Shown here: piece after piece, positions 1-8,181 of the stretch
Position numbering within the stretch: position 1 is the stretch's first letter
Layout: the number at the start of each line of letters is the position of its first letter
DNA from: Candidatus Marithrix sp.
GTDB lineage: Bacteria; Pseudomonadota; Gammaproteobacteria; Beggiatoales; Beggiatoaceae
NCBI GenBank assembly: GCA_016744775.1
Contig: JADGDS010000003.1
Location: forward strand, 186,001-250,000
Reading direction: 5' to 3'
DNA: 64,000 nucleotides
Position numbers and translations under genes: made by a program
Notes under the pieces: model-generated
Told to the model about the DNA's origin: nothing
Databases searched by the model: none
Seen by the model: the letters and a program-made list of their open reading frames with translations, nothing else

Positions 1-256
1 TAAGCGATAAAGTAAGCAGACGTTGTTGACCATCTATCACCTTAAAATCATATTGCCCTTTCTGTTGCAATACAATATAGCCCATATAGTGATAATGTTC
101 TTCTTTTAGAGTTTCTATATCTGCCCATAAGTCTTCCCATTGTTCCTGATCCCAAGCATAATCTCGTTGAAATCTTGGTACAGTATATTTTATGCCATTA
201 GCTACAAGCTCTTGAAATGTTTGATTGCTTGGCTCCATTAGCATGAATTTATACAT
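1..256 (-). CDS. DUF262 (GmrSD N-terminal-like) protein, partial
   Basis: Only the first 85 codons lie in the window; the gene runs off the left edge. The translation starts MYKFMLMEPSNQTF and contains VPRFQRDYAWDQEQWEDLW and, near residue 75, the IDGQQRLLTL motif. This pair (PxFQRxYxW and DGQQRLxTL) defines DUF262, the nucleotide-hydrolysing domain of GmrS/GmrD-type modification-dependent restriction enzymes and related standalone proteins. The start is set by an AGGAG seven bases upstream of the ATG. The gene lies 22 bases upstream of pepD's stop codon side on the same strand. Whether the missing part carries a DUF1524 HNH nuclease, which would make it a complete GmrSD-like defence protein, cannot be seen. 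Confidence 0.85.
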   Translation of the reverse strand, partial: MYKFMLMEPSNQTFQELVANGIKYTVPRFQRDYAWDQEQWEDLWADIETLKEEHYHYMGYIVLQQKGQYDFKVIDGQQRLLTLSL

Positions 257-278
257 AATCATATCTCCTAAACAATAT

Positions 279-1688
279 CTAGGATTTTAATGATGAAAGC
301 AAAGCTTGTAAGAAATCCCAAACTCTACCAATTGAAGCAATATCAATTTTTTCATCAGGTGAATGTGGATATTTAATTGTGGGACCTACTGAAATCATAT
401 CCATTCCTTGTACTTTATTGCCGATTATGCCACATTCAAGCCCAGCATGGAGAATCTCTACTGTTGGTATTTTATTAAATAAGTCTTCATAAATATGAAG
501 GCTTTTTGTCAATAGTTTAGATGACATGTCGGGTTGCCAAGCTGGATAGCGATTATCGCTGTATGCTTCGCCACCAACTAATCTTGCTAATGTTTCAATT
601 CGGTAAGTTAGTGCTTCCATTCTTGATTCTATTGAACTTCTTTGGCTGCTTAAAATTTTTAATTTTCCAGATTCAATGTTGACAGTAGCAAGGTTGTTAG
701 AGGTGAACTTTGCAGCTACACCATGTGGAAAAGCTATAATAAAATCAATTGCTTTTTTGCTATCTGTTGATGTTAGTGCCTGATCAGTTTCTAAGTCGCT
801 GGCAGAAATTGTAATTGATAAATTTGGATCAGTATTTTCATATTCACTCTTTAAAGTTGTTTCTGTTGCCAATACAATATTTTTGACAGCTTCAATGTCG
901 TTTTCTGAAACCCATATTGTAGCCTCAGCATCTCTGGGAATTACATTGTGAGCTGTGCCGCCATCAATATTAGCCAAGCGAATATCAAATTTTATCATAG
1001 CAAGTGTTTCAGCTAGTATTTTGATAGCATTAGCTTTTTCCAGATGAATATCAATTCCAGAATGTCCGCCAGACATGCCGCTAGCCTTGATTTTGATTTG
1101 TTGATAATCGCTAGGCACTGTTGTTTCTTCAACTGCTAAGCTAATGTTAGTATTAATTCCACCGGCACAACCAACAGTCAAAATTCCTTCATCTTCGGAA
1201 TCTATGTTGATTAAAATTCTTCCATCAAACAATTCAGGATCTAAATCAGTGGCTCCATGTAATCCTGTTTCTTCATCGACAGTGAAAAGTAATTCTAATG
1301 GCGGATGATTTTTTTCCAAAGCTAAAGTCATAGCTATCGCAATAGCAATGCCATTATCAGCACCCAAAGTAGTTTTATCAGCGGTTAGCCATTCTCCATC
1401 ATAAATATGTTTTATTGGATCTTTACTGAAATCATGATTAGAATCAGGAGTTTTTTCACAAACCATATCCAAATGCCCCTGAAGAATAACAATAGGGGCA
1501 TTATCATAACCGGGTACTTTAATTAACAGGTTTTGCGCCTTATCAGTTGAAACCGCAAAATTATTAGATTCAGCCCAATTAGTCAACCATTGAGAAATAG
1601 CTTGTTCATTGTTAGAACAACGAGGAATTTGATTGATTTGCTCAAAGCGGTTTAAAATTTCATTAGTCTTTTGATGTTCAAATAGCAT
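279..1688 (-). CDS. pepD: aminoacyl-histidine dipeptidase (Xaa-His dipeptidase), M20 family
   Basis: Cytosolic metallopeptidase that cleaves Xaa-His dipeptides such as carnosine. Its 469 residues are close to the usual length of about 485. Metal-site motifs are present in order: ILQGHLDMVCEK (His ligand), LGADNGIAIAIA (bridging Asp), and VDEETGLHGA (catalytic Glu-Glu), followed by the lid-domain segment SGGHSGIDIHLEKANA. The C-terminal metal-ligand region carries HAGLECG and PHSPDE, both typical of PepD. It is divergent from bioB with a gap of less than 70 bases, so the two promoters are close. No signal peptide. Family assignment is firm; substrate is by family. Confidence 0.93.
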   Translation of the reverse strand: MLFEHQKTNEILNRFEQINQIPRCSNNEQAISQWLTNWAESNNFAVSTDKAQNLLIKVPGYDNAPIVILQGHLDMVCEKTPDSNHDFSKDPIKHIYDGEWLTADKTTLGADNGIAIAIAMTLALEKNHPPLELLFTVDEETGLHGATDLDPELFDGRILINIDSEDEGILTVGCAGGINTNISLAVEETTVPSDYQQIKIKASGMSGGHSGIDIHLEKANAIKILAETLAMIKFDIRLANIDGGTAHNVIPRDAEATIWVSENDIEAVKNIVLATETTLKSEYENTDPNLSITISASDLETDQALTSTDSKKAIDFIIAFPHGVAAKFTSNNLATVNIESGKLKILSSQRSSIESRMEALTYRIETLARLVGGEAYSDNRYPAWQPDMSSKLLTKSLHIYEDLFNKIPTVEILHAGLECGIIGNKVQGMDMISVGPTIKYPHSPDEKIDIASIGRVWDFLQALLSSLKS

Positions 1689-1699
1689 TTTAGTATTCT

Positions 1700-1727
1700 C
1701 TAGTGGATGAATTTATATGATACAATA
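1700..1727 (+). promoter_or_regulatory. putative bioB promoter (extended -10)
   Basis: TACAAT at 1721-1726 is preceded by TGA, giving an extended -10 element, about 30 bases before the bioB ATG. No good -35 box is visible. The stretch from here to the ATG is closely repeated upstream of the nuclease pseudogene at 6345-6388, which supports its being a functional unit. Confidence 0.4.
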
Positions 1728-1755
1728 TTATCATAAATACGCTTGGAAATTAACA

Positions 1756-2700
1756 ATGACTACTAAACTAATACGTAACAACTGGCAACTTGAAGAAGTA
1801 AACAAACTTTTTGATACACCATTTAATGATTTGATTTTTCAGGCTCAATCTATTCATCGACAATTTTTTGATCCAAATGAATTACAATTAAGTACATTAT
1901 TAAATATTAAATCTGGTAAATGTTCAGAAGATTGTTCCTATTGTTCGCAAAGTATTCGTTTTGATACCGAAATAGAAACTGAAGATTTAATGCAACTTGA
2001 TAGTGTCATTGTTGCCGCTCAGAAGGCTAAAGCAAATGGAGCTACTCGTTTTTGTATGGGTGCAGCATGGCGTAAGCCTAAAGCTAAAGATTTACCTAAA
2101 TTATTAGATATGGTGAAATCAGTTAAAGCTTTAGGTTTAGAAACTTGCTTGACTGCTGGCATGTTAGAAGCTGAACAAGCTGAACAGTTACAACAAGCTG
2201 GTTTAGATTATTATAATCACAACCTTGATACTTCTGAAGATTATTATAAGAATATCATTACTACTCATACTTATCAAGATCGTCTTGATACCTTGGCTAA
2301 TATTAGAAATGCCAATTTAAAAACCTGTGCTGGTGGTATTATTGGTTTGGGTGAAACTGAAACTGATCGCGCTAGCTTATTGATGACACTAGCGAATTTA
2401 GAAACACATCCAGAAAGTGTACCAATTAATCAACTAGTTCCAATCAAAGGCACACCTTTAGGTGAAACTGAAAAACTTGACTCATTTGAAATAGTGCGTT
2501 GTATTGCAGTAGCTCGTATTATGATGCCAAAATCATATGTACGCTTATCAGCCGGACGTAGCACAATGAGTGATGAATTACAAGCTTTATGTTTTCTTGC
2601 CGGCGCAAATTCAGTATTTTATGGCGAAGAACTTTTGACGACTGATAATCCTAGCACCGTAGATGATCAACAATTGTTTCAACGTTTAGGGATATCATAA
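1756..2700 (+). CDS. bioB: biotin synthase
   Basis: Radical-SAM enzyme that inserts sulfur into dethiobiotin, the last step of biotin synthesis. The SAM-cluster motif CSEDCSYC gives Cys56, Cys60 and Cys63 counted from the ATG at 1756. Further BioB signatures are [32 protein letters not shown] and the C-terminal RLSAGR and GANSVFYGE. An upstream in-frame ATG at 1717 would add 13 residues ([13 protein letters not shown]), but it overlaps the -10 region and lacks a ribosome site; [10 protein letters not shown] at 1756 matches the usual N-terminus. No other bio genes are in the window. A nuclease-fold gene starts two bases after its stop, so they are probably co-transcribed. Confidence 0.95.
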   Translation: MTTKLIRNNWQLEEVNKLFDTPFNDLIFQAQSIHRQFFDPNELQLSTLLNIKSGKCSEDCSYCSQSIRFDTEIETEDLMQLDSVIVAAQKAKANGATRFCMGAAWRKPKAKDLPKLLDMVKSVKALGLETCLTAGMLEAEQAEQLQQAGLDYYNHNLDTSEDYYKNIITTHTYQDRLDTLANIRNANLKTCAGGIIGLGETETDRASLLMTLANLETHPESVPINQLVPIKGTPLGETEKLDSFEIVRCIAVARIMMPKSYVRLSAGRSTMSDELQALCFLAGANSVFYGEELLTTDNPSTVDDQQLFQRLGIS

Positions 2701-2702
2701 AT

Positions 2703-3320
2703 ATGTCATTTGGCGAATATAAAGATTATAAAGTTTTTGAATTAGAACACATATTTGAAATTAAAATACATAATAATGAAAATTTATTTAGTAATTTAAA
2801 GCCAAGTGGTAAAGATTACGCATCTTTACAGCAAGATGTGAAGAAAATATCATCACGTCTGAGATTATCAAAATTTGATAATGAAGCTACAAGGGGAAAT
2901 CTTTTAGTCTCACCCATTTTATGGGAAGCTGGCAAAGTTTATAACTTGGGTGTATTCTTTGAGCCAGCGGTTACTATTAAGCAAGAAGAGACACCAAATC
3001 TTCCACATCAGTTGAATGGCAAATATGATGGTGCTTTAAGTCTTAATGAAATTGATTTTGCATCACCAATTATTTCAGTTGTAGAAGTTAAAAAAAGTAA
3101 TTTATCTGAAGGTTTAGGTCAATGTATAGCTGAAATGTACGCTACATTAAAACAATTTAAACAAGATAAAGTATATGGAATTATAACAGATGGTGAACTG
3201 TGGGAGTTCCTGTTATTAGAAAATTCTGTACTATCAGTGGATGAAAATAATTATCATATCAGATATGTAGCTGATATAGTTGATAGAATTGCTTATATAG
3301 CTGATACTTATAAAAAATAA
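2703..3320 (+). CDS. PD-(D/E)XK nuclease-fold protein of unknown role
   Basis: A 205-residue soluble protein with no signal peptide. The middle shows a pattern typical of restriction-endonuclease-like folds: an early Glu in RGNLLVSPILWE, an Asp in GKYDGALSLNE, and VVEVKKS about 15 residues later (the E-x-K), followed by a helix (GLGQCIAEMYATLK) and a strand (YGIITDGELWEFLLL). Similar small proteins are numerous in Beggiatoaceae and cyanobacteria and have no assigned function. It starts two bases after bioB, so is likely translated from the same transcript. A decayed second copy is at 6389-6670. The fold is an inference from motif spacing. Confidence 0.6.
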   Translation: MSFGEYKDYKVFELEHIFEIKIHNNENLFSNLKPSGKDYASLQQDVKKISSRLRLSKFDNEATRGNLLVSPILWEAGKVYNLGVFFEPAVTIKQEETPNLPHQLNGKYDGALSLNEIDFASPIISVVEVKKSNLSEGLGQCIAEMYATLKQFKQDKVYGIITDGELWEFLLLENSVLSVDENNYHIRYVADIVDRIAYIADTYKK

Positions 3321-3349
3321 TTTCAATATTACACCCTACTTAGCTAATT

Positions 3350-3399
3350 TTTGAACTGTGATTTATATGGTTTGTGCATCACAAAAATCACAGTTCAAA
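3350..3399. repeat. perfect 15-bp inverted repeat
   Basis: Arms 3350-3364 (TTTGAACTGTGATTT) and 3385-3399 are exact reverse complements around a 20-base loop. It lies just after the nuclease-fold gene and could act as a terminator, although no T-run follows, or be the relic of a small palindromic element. The remainder of 3321-3616 holds no confident gene. A minus-strand open stretch at 3432-3548 (MDERLDDLDEEWSAIVSQLG...) has protein-like composition but no ribosome site. Confidence 0.55.
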
Positions 3400-3616
3400 C
3401 AATATCAAGCTGCCAAGTATGAACAGCCTGTTTAATATTGAACAGATTCACAGCGCGATAATCTAATCAATTCTGTGAAGTTATTTTCACCCAATTGTGA
3501 AACAATAGCTGACCATTCCTCATCTAAATCATCCAACCTTTCATCCATTACATCATCATTACTAGTGATGATAGAACAAATATAATTTTTTAATAAGTCA
3601 GGAGAAAAAACCAGCA

Positions 3617-6304
3617 ATGCCACTACCAACACTAATAAAATCCGGCTTAAGCATACTACTAGGTGATTTTGCAATAAAAAACAGTACAAAAGCCTTATCA
3701 ATCCTCGAAAAACATTTCATCTTTAGAGCTGATGAAATCACTAAAGCTTATCAAGATAGTTATGCTGATGCCATTACTGCTATAACCGTCGGTTTGGCAG
3801 CACCAGAGCAAAAATTATTCTTTGTACAAAAATTTATTCATTCAAAAGTAACTCGCGATTTTGCTGATCCTATTGAGGATAATTATTTTAAGCCTTTTCT
3901 ACAAGAACAAACTAATAAAGGCGAAAATTTACGCAAACATTTCATAACTGAATTAAATAAGTTGATTAAATATAAGGATCAGCTTTTTCAATTAGGTCAG
4001 TTTACTGAGGAAGATTTAGCCGCTCTTACTAATTATCAAGGTTCTCTGGCTATCACTGACACTTTGTTAGAAGAAATGAGGCAGTTCGCTACTGTGGATG
4101 AGACTTTAGCCGCATTTATCACTCAAAAAGAATTGTTCGGTAAAGCTATACTGTATTTTTTCCATGAAATTATTCGTCAAGATGATCGCGTTGCTAAAAC
4201 TCAAGCCGCTTTGCAACAAGAAGGCTTAATAAATGGCGTTGAAAATGTCTTTGAAAAATTGGACAAAGCACATGAGGATGTAATAGAAACCAAAGGTTTA
4301 TCTGAACAAATTTTAGTTCAACTATCCAAACTAATGGCAAATCAAAATTTATCTTCACAAATAAAGCCACGTGATGAATTCACTCAACATAATAGTAGCA
4401 GCTTAGAAGATATTCAGAAAGTAGTATTACAATTTAACCAATTATCCACCAATAATCCAGAATATAGCCGCGTCTCTAACATGATGGGTTCAACTATTTC
4501 ATCAACCGGCAACCTAGAACAAGCAGAGCATTTTTTTAAACAAGCCATAAGCAATGCACAAAATCCAGCCGATAAAGCTTTAGCCCATTTTAATCTATTT
4601 CAAATATACTTACGCAGCCAAAACTATCAAGCGGCATTAACAGAATTACAAGCAGCGATTGAACTAGATTCAGAACGATATAGTTTGCATGATATACACA
4701 AAGGTTATTATCCAATTGAAAGCTTTTTAGGAGCTGGTGGCATGGGTTGTGTGCTATTGTGCAAAAATCAAAATCGCTTGATAAAACAAGAGCGCGTTGT
4801 AATCAAATGTTTCTGGGAAACGCTCAAGGGTGATATTAATGAAGTCTTTAAAGAGCCATTTGCCATGAACGACATAGCCGGAGATTTTGTACCAAAACCC
4901 TTAGATTATGGATATGCCAATAACAGCTCTAAAGAACGCGCCTATTTTGTAACAGAATATATTGAAGAGGCGATAGATGGTGAAGCATGGCTAGAAAAAT
5001 ATGGTCCAATGGATTTAGAAACCACTGTAGAAGTAGGCTTACAAATAGCCAAAGGTTTGCAACTAGCGCATGATAATGGAATTTATCATTTAGACTTAAA
5101 ACCGGCAAATCTGTTGCTAAAACAAACAAAATCAGGCATAAAAGTAAAAATAATAGACTTTGGATTATCTCAAGCAGGAGAAACTACACAAACTAAAAGT
5201 GAATTAAGTGTTTTTGGACAAGCGGTGCTAGGAGGCACTTTAGATTATGCTCCACCAGAACAACAAAGTTTTGCTCGCCACTGCCAACCTGACGCAAAAA
5301 ATGATATATTTGCTTTTGGTGCAACCATGTATCGTTTATGTACACACAAAATACCACGTCCATTTAGAGAACGCAACTTACCTTCAGTACCAGCATTGCG
5401 TGATTTATTATGTGACTGTATTGAAGATGAGCGAGAAAATCGACCCAATTCTGCGCAAGAATTGATAAATCAATTAGAAAAAATTGTAGCTAAACCTAAT
5501 AGCAAACCAGAACCAGAACTAAACAAAGGTAAACTATTTGAATTCGAGACAATCACCGTCAATGCCGAAGGAAAAATAACAAAGCGAGAACAAAAACAAG
5601 CCCACTATCAAACAATAGACTTAGACAAAGATGTAATACTAGAAATGGTATATATACCGGGCGGAACATTTATGATGGGATCACCAGAAACCGAAAAACA
5701 ACGATGGGAAAGTGAAAGCCCACAACATAAAGTAACAATAGAACCCTTCTACATGAGCAAATATCCCATAACACAAGCCCAATGGCAAGCGATAATGGCA
5801 AATAATCCCTCTAGGTTTAAAGATGATAATCGCCCAGTAGAAAAAGTATCATGGCATGAAGCCGTAGCCTTTTGCAAACAACTATCCGAAAAAACCAATC
5901 AAAACTACAGCCTACCAACAGAAGCCCAATGGGAATACGCCTGTCGTGCTGGAACAACAACACCCTTCTACTTTGGAGAAACAATTACAACAGATTTAGC
6001 TAACTATGATGGAAATTATTCATATGATTCAGAACTAGAAGGAATTTATCGCCAAGAAACAACAAAAGTAGGAATGTTTCCACCAAATGCCTTTGGATTA
6101 TACGATATGCACGGCAATGTTTATGAATGGTGCATTGATCCTTGGCATGATGACTACTATGAGAACACATCTAGTGACTCCCGTTTTTGTCTTCGCAGCG
6201 GCTCATGGCTAAGCAGCGCGTGGAGAGTGCGCTCGGCATACCGTAATAGGGATATGCCTACTAACCGTAACCACAATGTTGGTTTTAGGATATGCAGGCT
6301 ATAA
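3617..6304 (+). CDS. TPR / serine-threonine kinase / FGE-like (C-type lectin fold) fusion protein; putative DGR target
   Basis: An 895-residue multidomain protein. Residues 1-230 are an all-helical unknown region. About 285-350 are TPR-like. A protein kinase domain runs from about 365 (FLGAGGMGCV glycine loop, VVIKCFW lysine) through HLDLKPANLL near 491 and IIDFGLSQ near 513, with HLD in place of HRD. The C-terminal domain (about 676-895) is of the formylglycine-generating-enzyme/sulfatase-modifying family: MVYIPGGTFMMGSPE, LPTEAQWEYACRAG, GLYDMHGNVYEWC, and RSGSWLSSAWRVRSAYRNR. The paired catalytic cysteines of true FGE are not evident. The last ~38 codons are richer in GC and in AAC/AAT-derived codons than the rest, as in retroelement variable regions. 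AGGAG lies upstream of the ATG. A signalling or conflict role is inferred. Confidence 0.85.
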   Translation: MPLPTLIKSGLSILLGDFAIKNSTKALSILEKHFIFRADEITKAYQDSYADAITAITVGLAAPEQKLFFVQKFIHSKVTRDFADPIEDNYFKPFLQEQTNKGENLRKHFITELNKLIKYKDQLFQLGQFTEEDLAALTNYQGSLAITDTLLEEMRQFATVDETLAAFITQKELFGKAILYFFHEIIRQDDRVAKTQAALQQEGLINGVENVFEKLDKAHEDVIETKGLSEQILVQLSKLMANQNLSSQIKPRDEFTQHNSSSLEDIQKVVLQFNQLSTNNPEYSRVSNMMGSTISSTGNLEQAEHFFKQAISNAQNPADKALAHFNLFQIYLRSQNYQAALTELQAAIELDSERYSLHDIHKGYYPIESFLGAGGMGCVLLCKNQNRLIKQERVVIKCFWETLKGDINEVFKEPFAMNDIAGDFVPKPLDYGYANNSSKERAYFVTEYIEEAIDGEAWLEKYGPMDLETTVEVGLQIAKGLQLAHDNGIYHLDLKPANLLLKQTKSGIKVKIIDFGLSQAGETTQTKSELSVFGQAVLGGTLDYAPPEQQSFARHCQPDAKNDIFAFGATMYRLCTHKIPRPFRERNLPSVPALRDLLCDCIEDERENRPNSAQELINQLEKIVAKPNSKPEPELNKGKLFEFETITVNAEGKITKREQKQAHYQTIDLDKDVILEMVYIPGGTFMMGSPETEKQRWESESPQHKVTIEPFYMSKYPITQAQWQAIMANNPSRFKDDNRPVEKVSWHEAVAFCKQLSEKTNQNYSLPTEAQWEYACRAGTTTPFYFGETITTDLANYDGNYSYDSELEGIYRQETTKVGMFPPNAFGLYDMHGNVYEWCIDPWHDDYYENTSSDSRFCLRSGSWLSSAWRVRSAYRNRDMPTNRNHNVGFRICRL
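6190..6304 (+). other. putative diversity-generating-retroelement variable region (VR)
   Basis: This is the 3' end of the kinase/FGE-like gene. It encodes CLRSGSWLSSAW, then RSAYRNRDMPTNRNHN and ends VGFRICRL. Known DGR targets with this fold end in a GGSWxxxxxxCRSAxRxxxxPxxRxxxxGFR pattern, with variable residues at codons that are AAC in the template. The same scaffold residues (GSW, RSA, R, P, R, VGFR) are kept here. Base composition shifts to roughly half GC against an AT-rich gene body. No reverse transcriptase or template repeat is found in the window, so assignment rests on pattern only. Confidence 0.45.
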
Positions 6305-6344
6305 ACATCATTATTAATAGTCTAATTATGTTTAGCTTATTGTG

Positions 6345-6388
6345 TGTGGTATAATATATAATAAATACGCAATACTTGGAGATTGACA
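6345..6388 (+). promoter_or_regulatory. promoter-like segment copied from bioB
   Basis: TGGTATAATATATAATAAATACGC followed by TTGGAGATTGACA directly before an ATG closely matches the bioB upstream region 1718-1755 (GATACAAT..., ATAAATACGC, TTGGAAATTAACA). It has a consensus extended -10 (TGG-TATAAT). The copy now drives a pseudogene and perhaps the small ORF at 6697. Confidence 0.5.
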
Positions 6389-6670
6389 ATGTCATTTTGC
6401 GAATATAAAGATTATAAGGTCTTTGAATTAGAACACATATTTGAAATTAAAATTGATTTAGTAATTTAACGCCAAGCGGCTTTAAATCTTAATTAAATTG
6501 ATTTTGCATTACCAATTATTTCAGTTGTAGAAGTTAAAAAGGATAAAGTATATGGAATTATAACAGATGGTGAGCTGTGGGAGTTCCTGTTATTGAAAAA
6601 TTCTATACTATCAGTGGATTTAAATATTCATAAGATCATATATGTAGCTGATATAGTTGATACTTTTTAG
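6389..6670 (+). pseudogene. decayed copy of the nuclease-fold gene at 2703-3320
   Basis: The first 26 codons (MSFCEYKDYKVFELEHIFEI...) match the intact gene almost base for base. After that there are several internal deletions and stops. Recognisable blocks follow for the VVEVKK strand, for KVYGIITDGELWEFLLL, and for the end (YVADIVDT). Retained bases are highly similar, so the duplication is not old. The upstream region matches that of bioB, not that of the parent gene, which suggests that a bioB-plus-nuclease segment was copied and bioB was then lost. Confidence 0.85.
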
Positions 6671-6696
6671 AAAAAAAAAGACAAAAGGAAAAATAT

Positions 6697-6873
6697 ATGC
6701 TAAAGCCCGGTGGTATTGTTACACTTCATTCCCCAGAATTCCAATCTGGTTTACGTGCTAATGTCATTGTTATTATGACAGAAAAATCGCTCCCATCAGA
6801 ACAACCCAATGATGTGATGCAAAAAAAAGAAGCCTCTTTAAGAGAATTACTTGAAAATGTTGCTGCTTCGTAA
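6697..6873 (+). CDS. 58-residue antitoxin-like small protein
   Basis: MLKPGGIVTLHSPEFQSGLR then ANVIVIMTE and a C-terminal helix (KKEASLRELLENVAAS). A good ribosome site (AAGGA, seven bases before ATG) is present. The short beta-rich start ending in a hydrophobic VIVI strand, followed by an acidic linker, is like the small AbrB/DUF2281-type antitoxins that sit in front of VapC or RelE toxins. No toxin follows; the next gene is the GH3 lipoprotein 17 bases away. It may be an orphan antitoxin. Function is not shown by any motif. Confidence 0.5.
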   Translation: MLKPGGIVTLHSPEFQSGLRANVIVIMTEKSLPSEQPNDVMQKKEASLRELLENVAAS

Positions 6874-6890
6874 AAAAAATTATAAATATT

Positions 6891-8126
6891 ATGAAAACTA
6901 AAACCTCCAAATATTCACGACGCGACTTTTTAAAAGTTGCTACTCAAAGTAGTGCCGCAATGTTAATTACGGGTTGTGTTTCGCCTGCCTCAGAAGAAAT
7001 ACAATCTACTAAGACAAAAACACTTCAACCAGTTACTACTACAGCAAAGCCAACAATCAAAATGACAGAAAACATTCCAATTCAACAAGTAGAACGAGAA
7101 GCAACACCAAGCCCAAACCTAGAAGAAAAAATTGGACAAATGATAATGGTTGGATTTCGCGGGCTTGAAGTAAATAGCAAAGTGATAGAAGACATTAGAA
7201 AACGTCATGTTGGAGGTATTTTACTCTTTGATTATGATACTCCTAGCAAAAATCCAGAGCGTAATATTAAATCTCCTTTACAAGTTAGAAGATTGACTAA
7301 GGCTTTACAGTCTTATTCTGATACGCCTTTATTAATTAGTATTGATTATGAAGGAGGCAAAGTAAATCGCTTAAAGAAAAAATATGGTTTTCCAACAACT
7401 GTTTCTCAGCAATATTTAGGCAATAAAAATAATCTTGCCTTCACACGTAAAAAAGCCACTCAAATGGCAAAAACCTTATCTGATATAGGTATAAATCTCA
7501 ATTTTGCGCCAGTGGTAGATGTTAATACCAATCCTAATAATCCTATTATTGGCAAAATCGGACGCAGTTTTTCTTCAAATCCCAACATTGTTAGTAAACA
7601 TGCTATTGAATTTATCAAAGCTCACCGCCGTCATAAAATACTGTGCGCCCTCAAACACTTCCCCGGGCATGGCAGCTCAGCCGCTGATTCTCATCTAGGA
7701 ATAGCAGACGTAAGTGATACTTGGTCTAATATTGAACTTCAACCATTTGAAAACATTATAAAAGCTGGGCAAGCAGACTCAATTATGACAGCCCATGTGT
7801 TTAATAATAGATTAGATCCTAAATGGCCAGCAACTCTTTCAAAATCAACCATAAGCGGCTTATTACGCACCAAATTAGGTCATACTGGTGTCGTGTTTTC
7901 AGACGACATGCAAATGAGAGCCATAGCTAATGAATATGGATTAGAAACAGCAGTAAAAAAAGCAATAGAAGCAGGTGTAGATATACTAGTAATAGGCAAT
8001 AACATTGGACACTTTGACCCAGATATTGCTAAAAAAGTAACTAAAATTATTAAGGAAAATATTAGTGAACAACGGATTGATGAATCTTATCAGCGTATAA
8101 TGGCATTAAAGGGTAAAATAATTTAA
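6891..8126 (+). CDS. Tat-exported lipoprotein, GH3 beta-N-acetylhexosaminidase-like
   Basis: Glycoside hydrolase family 3 enzyme resembling NagZ, which removes N-acetylglucosamine from muropeptides. The N-terminus has a twin-arginine motif (SRRDFLK, Arg10-Arg11) and a lipobox LITGC with Cys29, so export by Tat followed by lipid anchoring is predicted. The catalytic domain starts near residue 75 (EEKIGQMIMVGF), includes LLISIDYEGG, LNFAPVVDVNT, the His-Asp loop KHFPGHGSSAADSHLG, and the nucleophile in VFSDDMQMRAI (Asp338). A Thr/Pro-rich linker (about 30-74) separates anchor and domain. NagZ is normally cytosolic and has no signal, so this is a periplasmic or surface version. It converges on rsxE with a palindrome between. 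Confidence 0.88.
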   Translation: MKTKTSKYSRRDFLKVATQSSAAMLITGCVSPASEEIQSTKTKTLQPVTTTAKPTIKMTENIPIQQVEREATPSPNLEEKIGQMIMVGFRGLEVNSKVIEDIRKRHVGGILLFDYDTPSKNPERNIKSPLQVRRLTKALQSYSDTPLLISIDYEGGKVNRLKKKYGFPTTVSQQYLGNKNNLAFTRKKATQMAKTLSDIGINLNFAPVVDVNTNPNNPIIGKIGRSFSSNPNIVSKHAIEFIKAHRRHKILCALKHFPGHGSSAADSHLGIADVSDTWSNIELQPFENIIKAGQADSIMTAHVFNNRLDPKWPATLSKSTISGLLRTKLGHTGVVFSDDMQMRAIANEYGLETAVKKAIEAGVDILVIGNNIGHFDPDIAKKVTKIIKENISEQRIDESYQRIMALKGKII

Positions 8127-8139
8127 TTAGTCGGGTTTT

Positions 8140-8172
8140 AGACCTGTCAGGTTTTAAAAACCTGACAGGTCT
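8140..8172. terminator. palindrome between convergent genes, likely bidirectional terminator
   Basis: AGACCTGTCAGGTTTT and its exact reverse complement flank one base. The hairpin has A/T tracts at the loop and lies between the 3' ends of the GH3 gene and rsxE. The same ACCTGTCAGGTTT unit occurs at 12316-12330 (one arm) and 52208-52242 (both arms), so it belongs to a dispersed short-palindrome family. Confidence 0.55.
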
Positions 8173-8181
8173 AAGTATTTC

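Noticed and set aside
3432..3701. Minus-strand 89-codon frame opposite the start of the kinase/FGE gene
   Set aside because: Its first half is the antisense of the kinase start and has no ribosome site; only the last ~38 codons look protein-like, which is too little to call a gene.
5642..6304. Reading the C-terminal domain as a true formylglycine-generating enzyme
   Set aside because: The paired active-site cysteines are not evident, no sulfatase gene is near, and the end looks like a DGR-type lectin fold; I keep it as FGE-like only.
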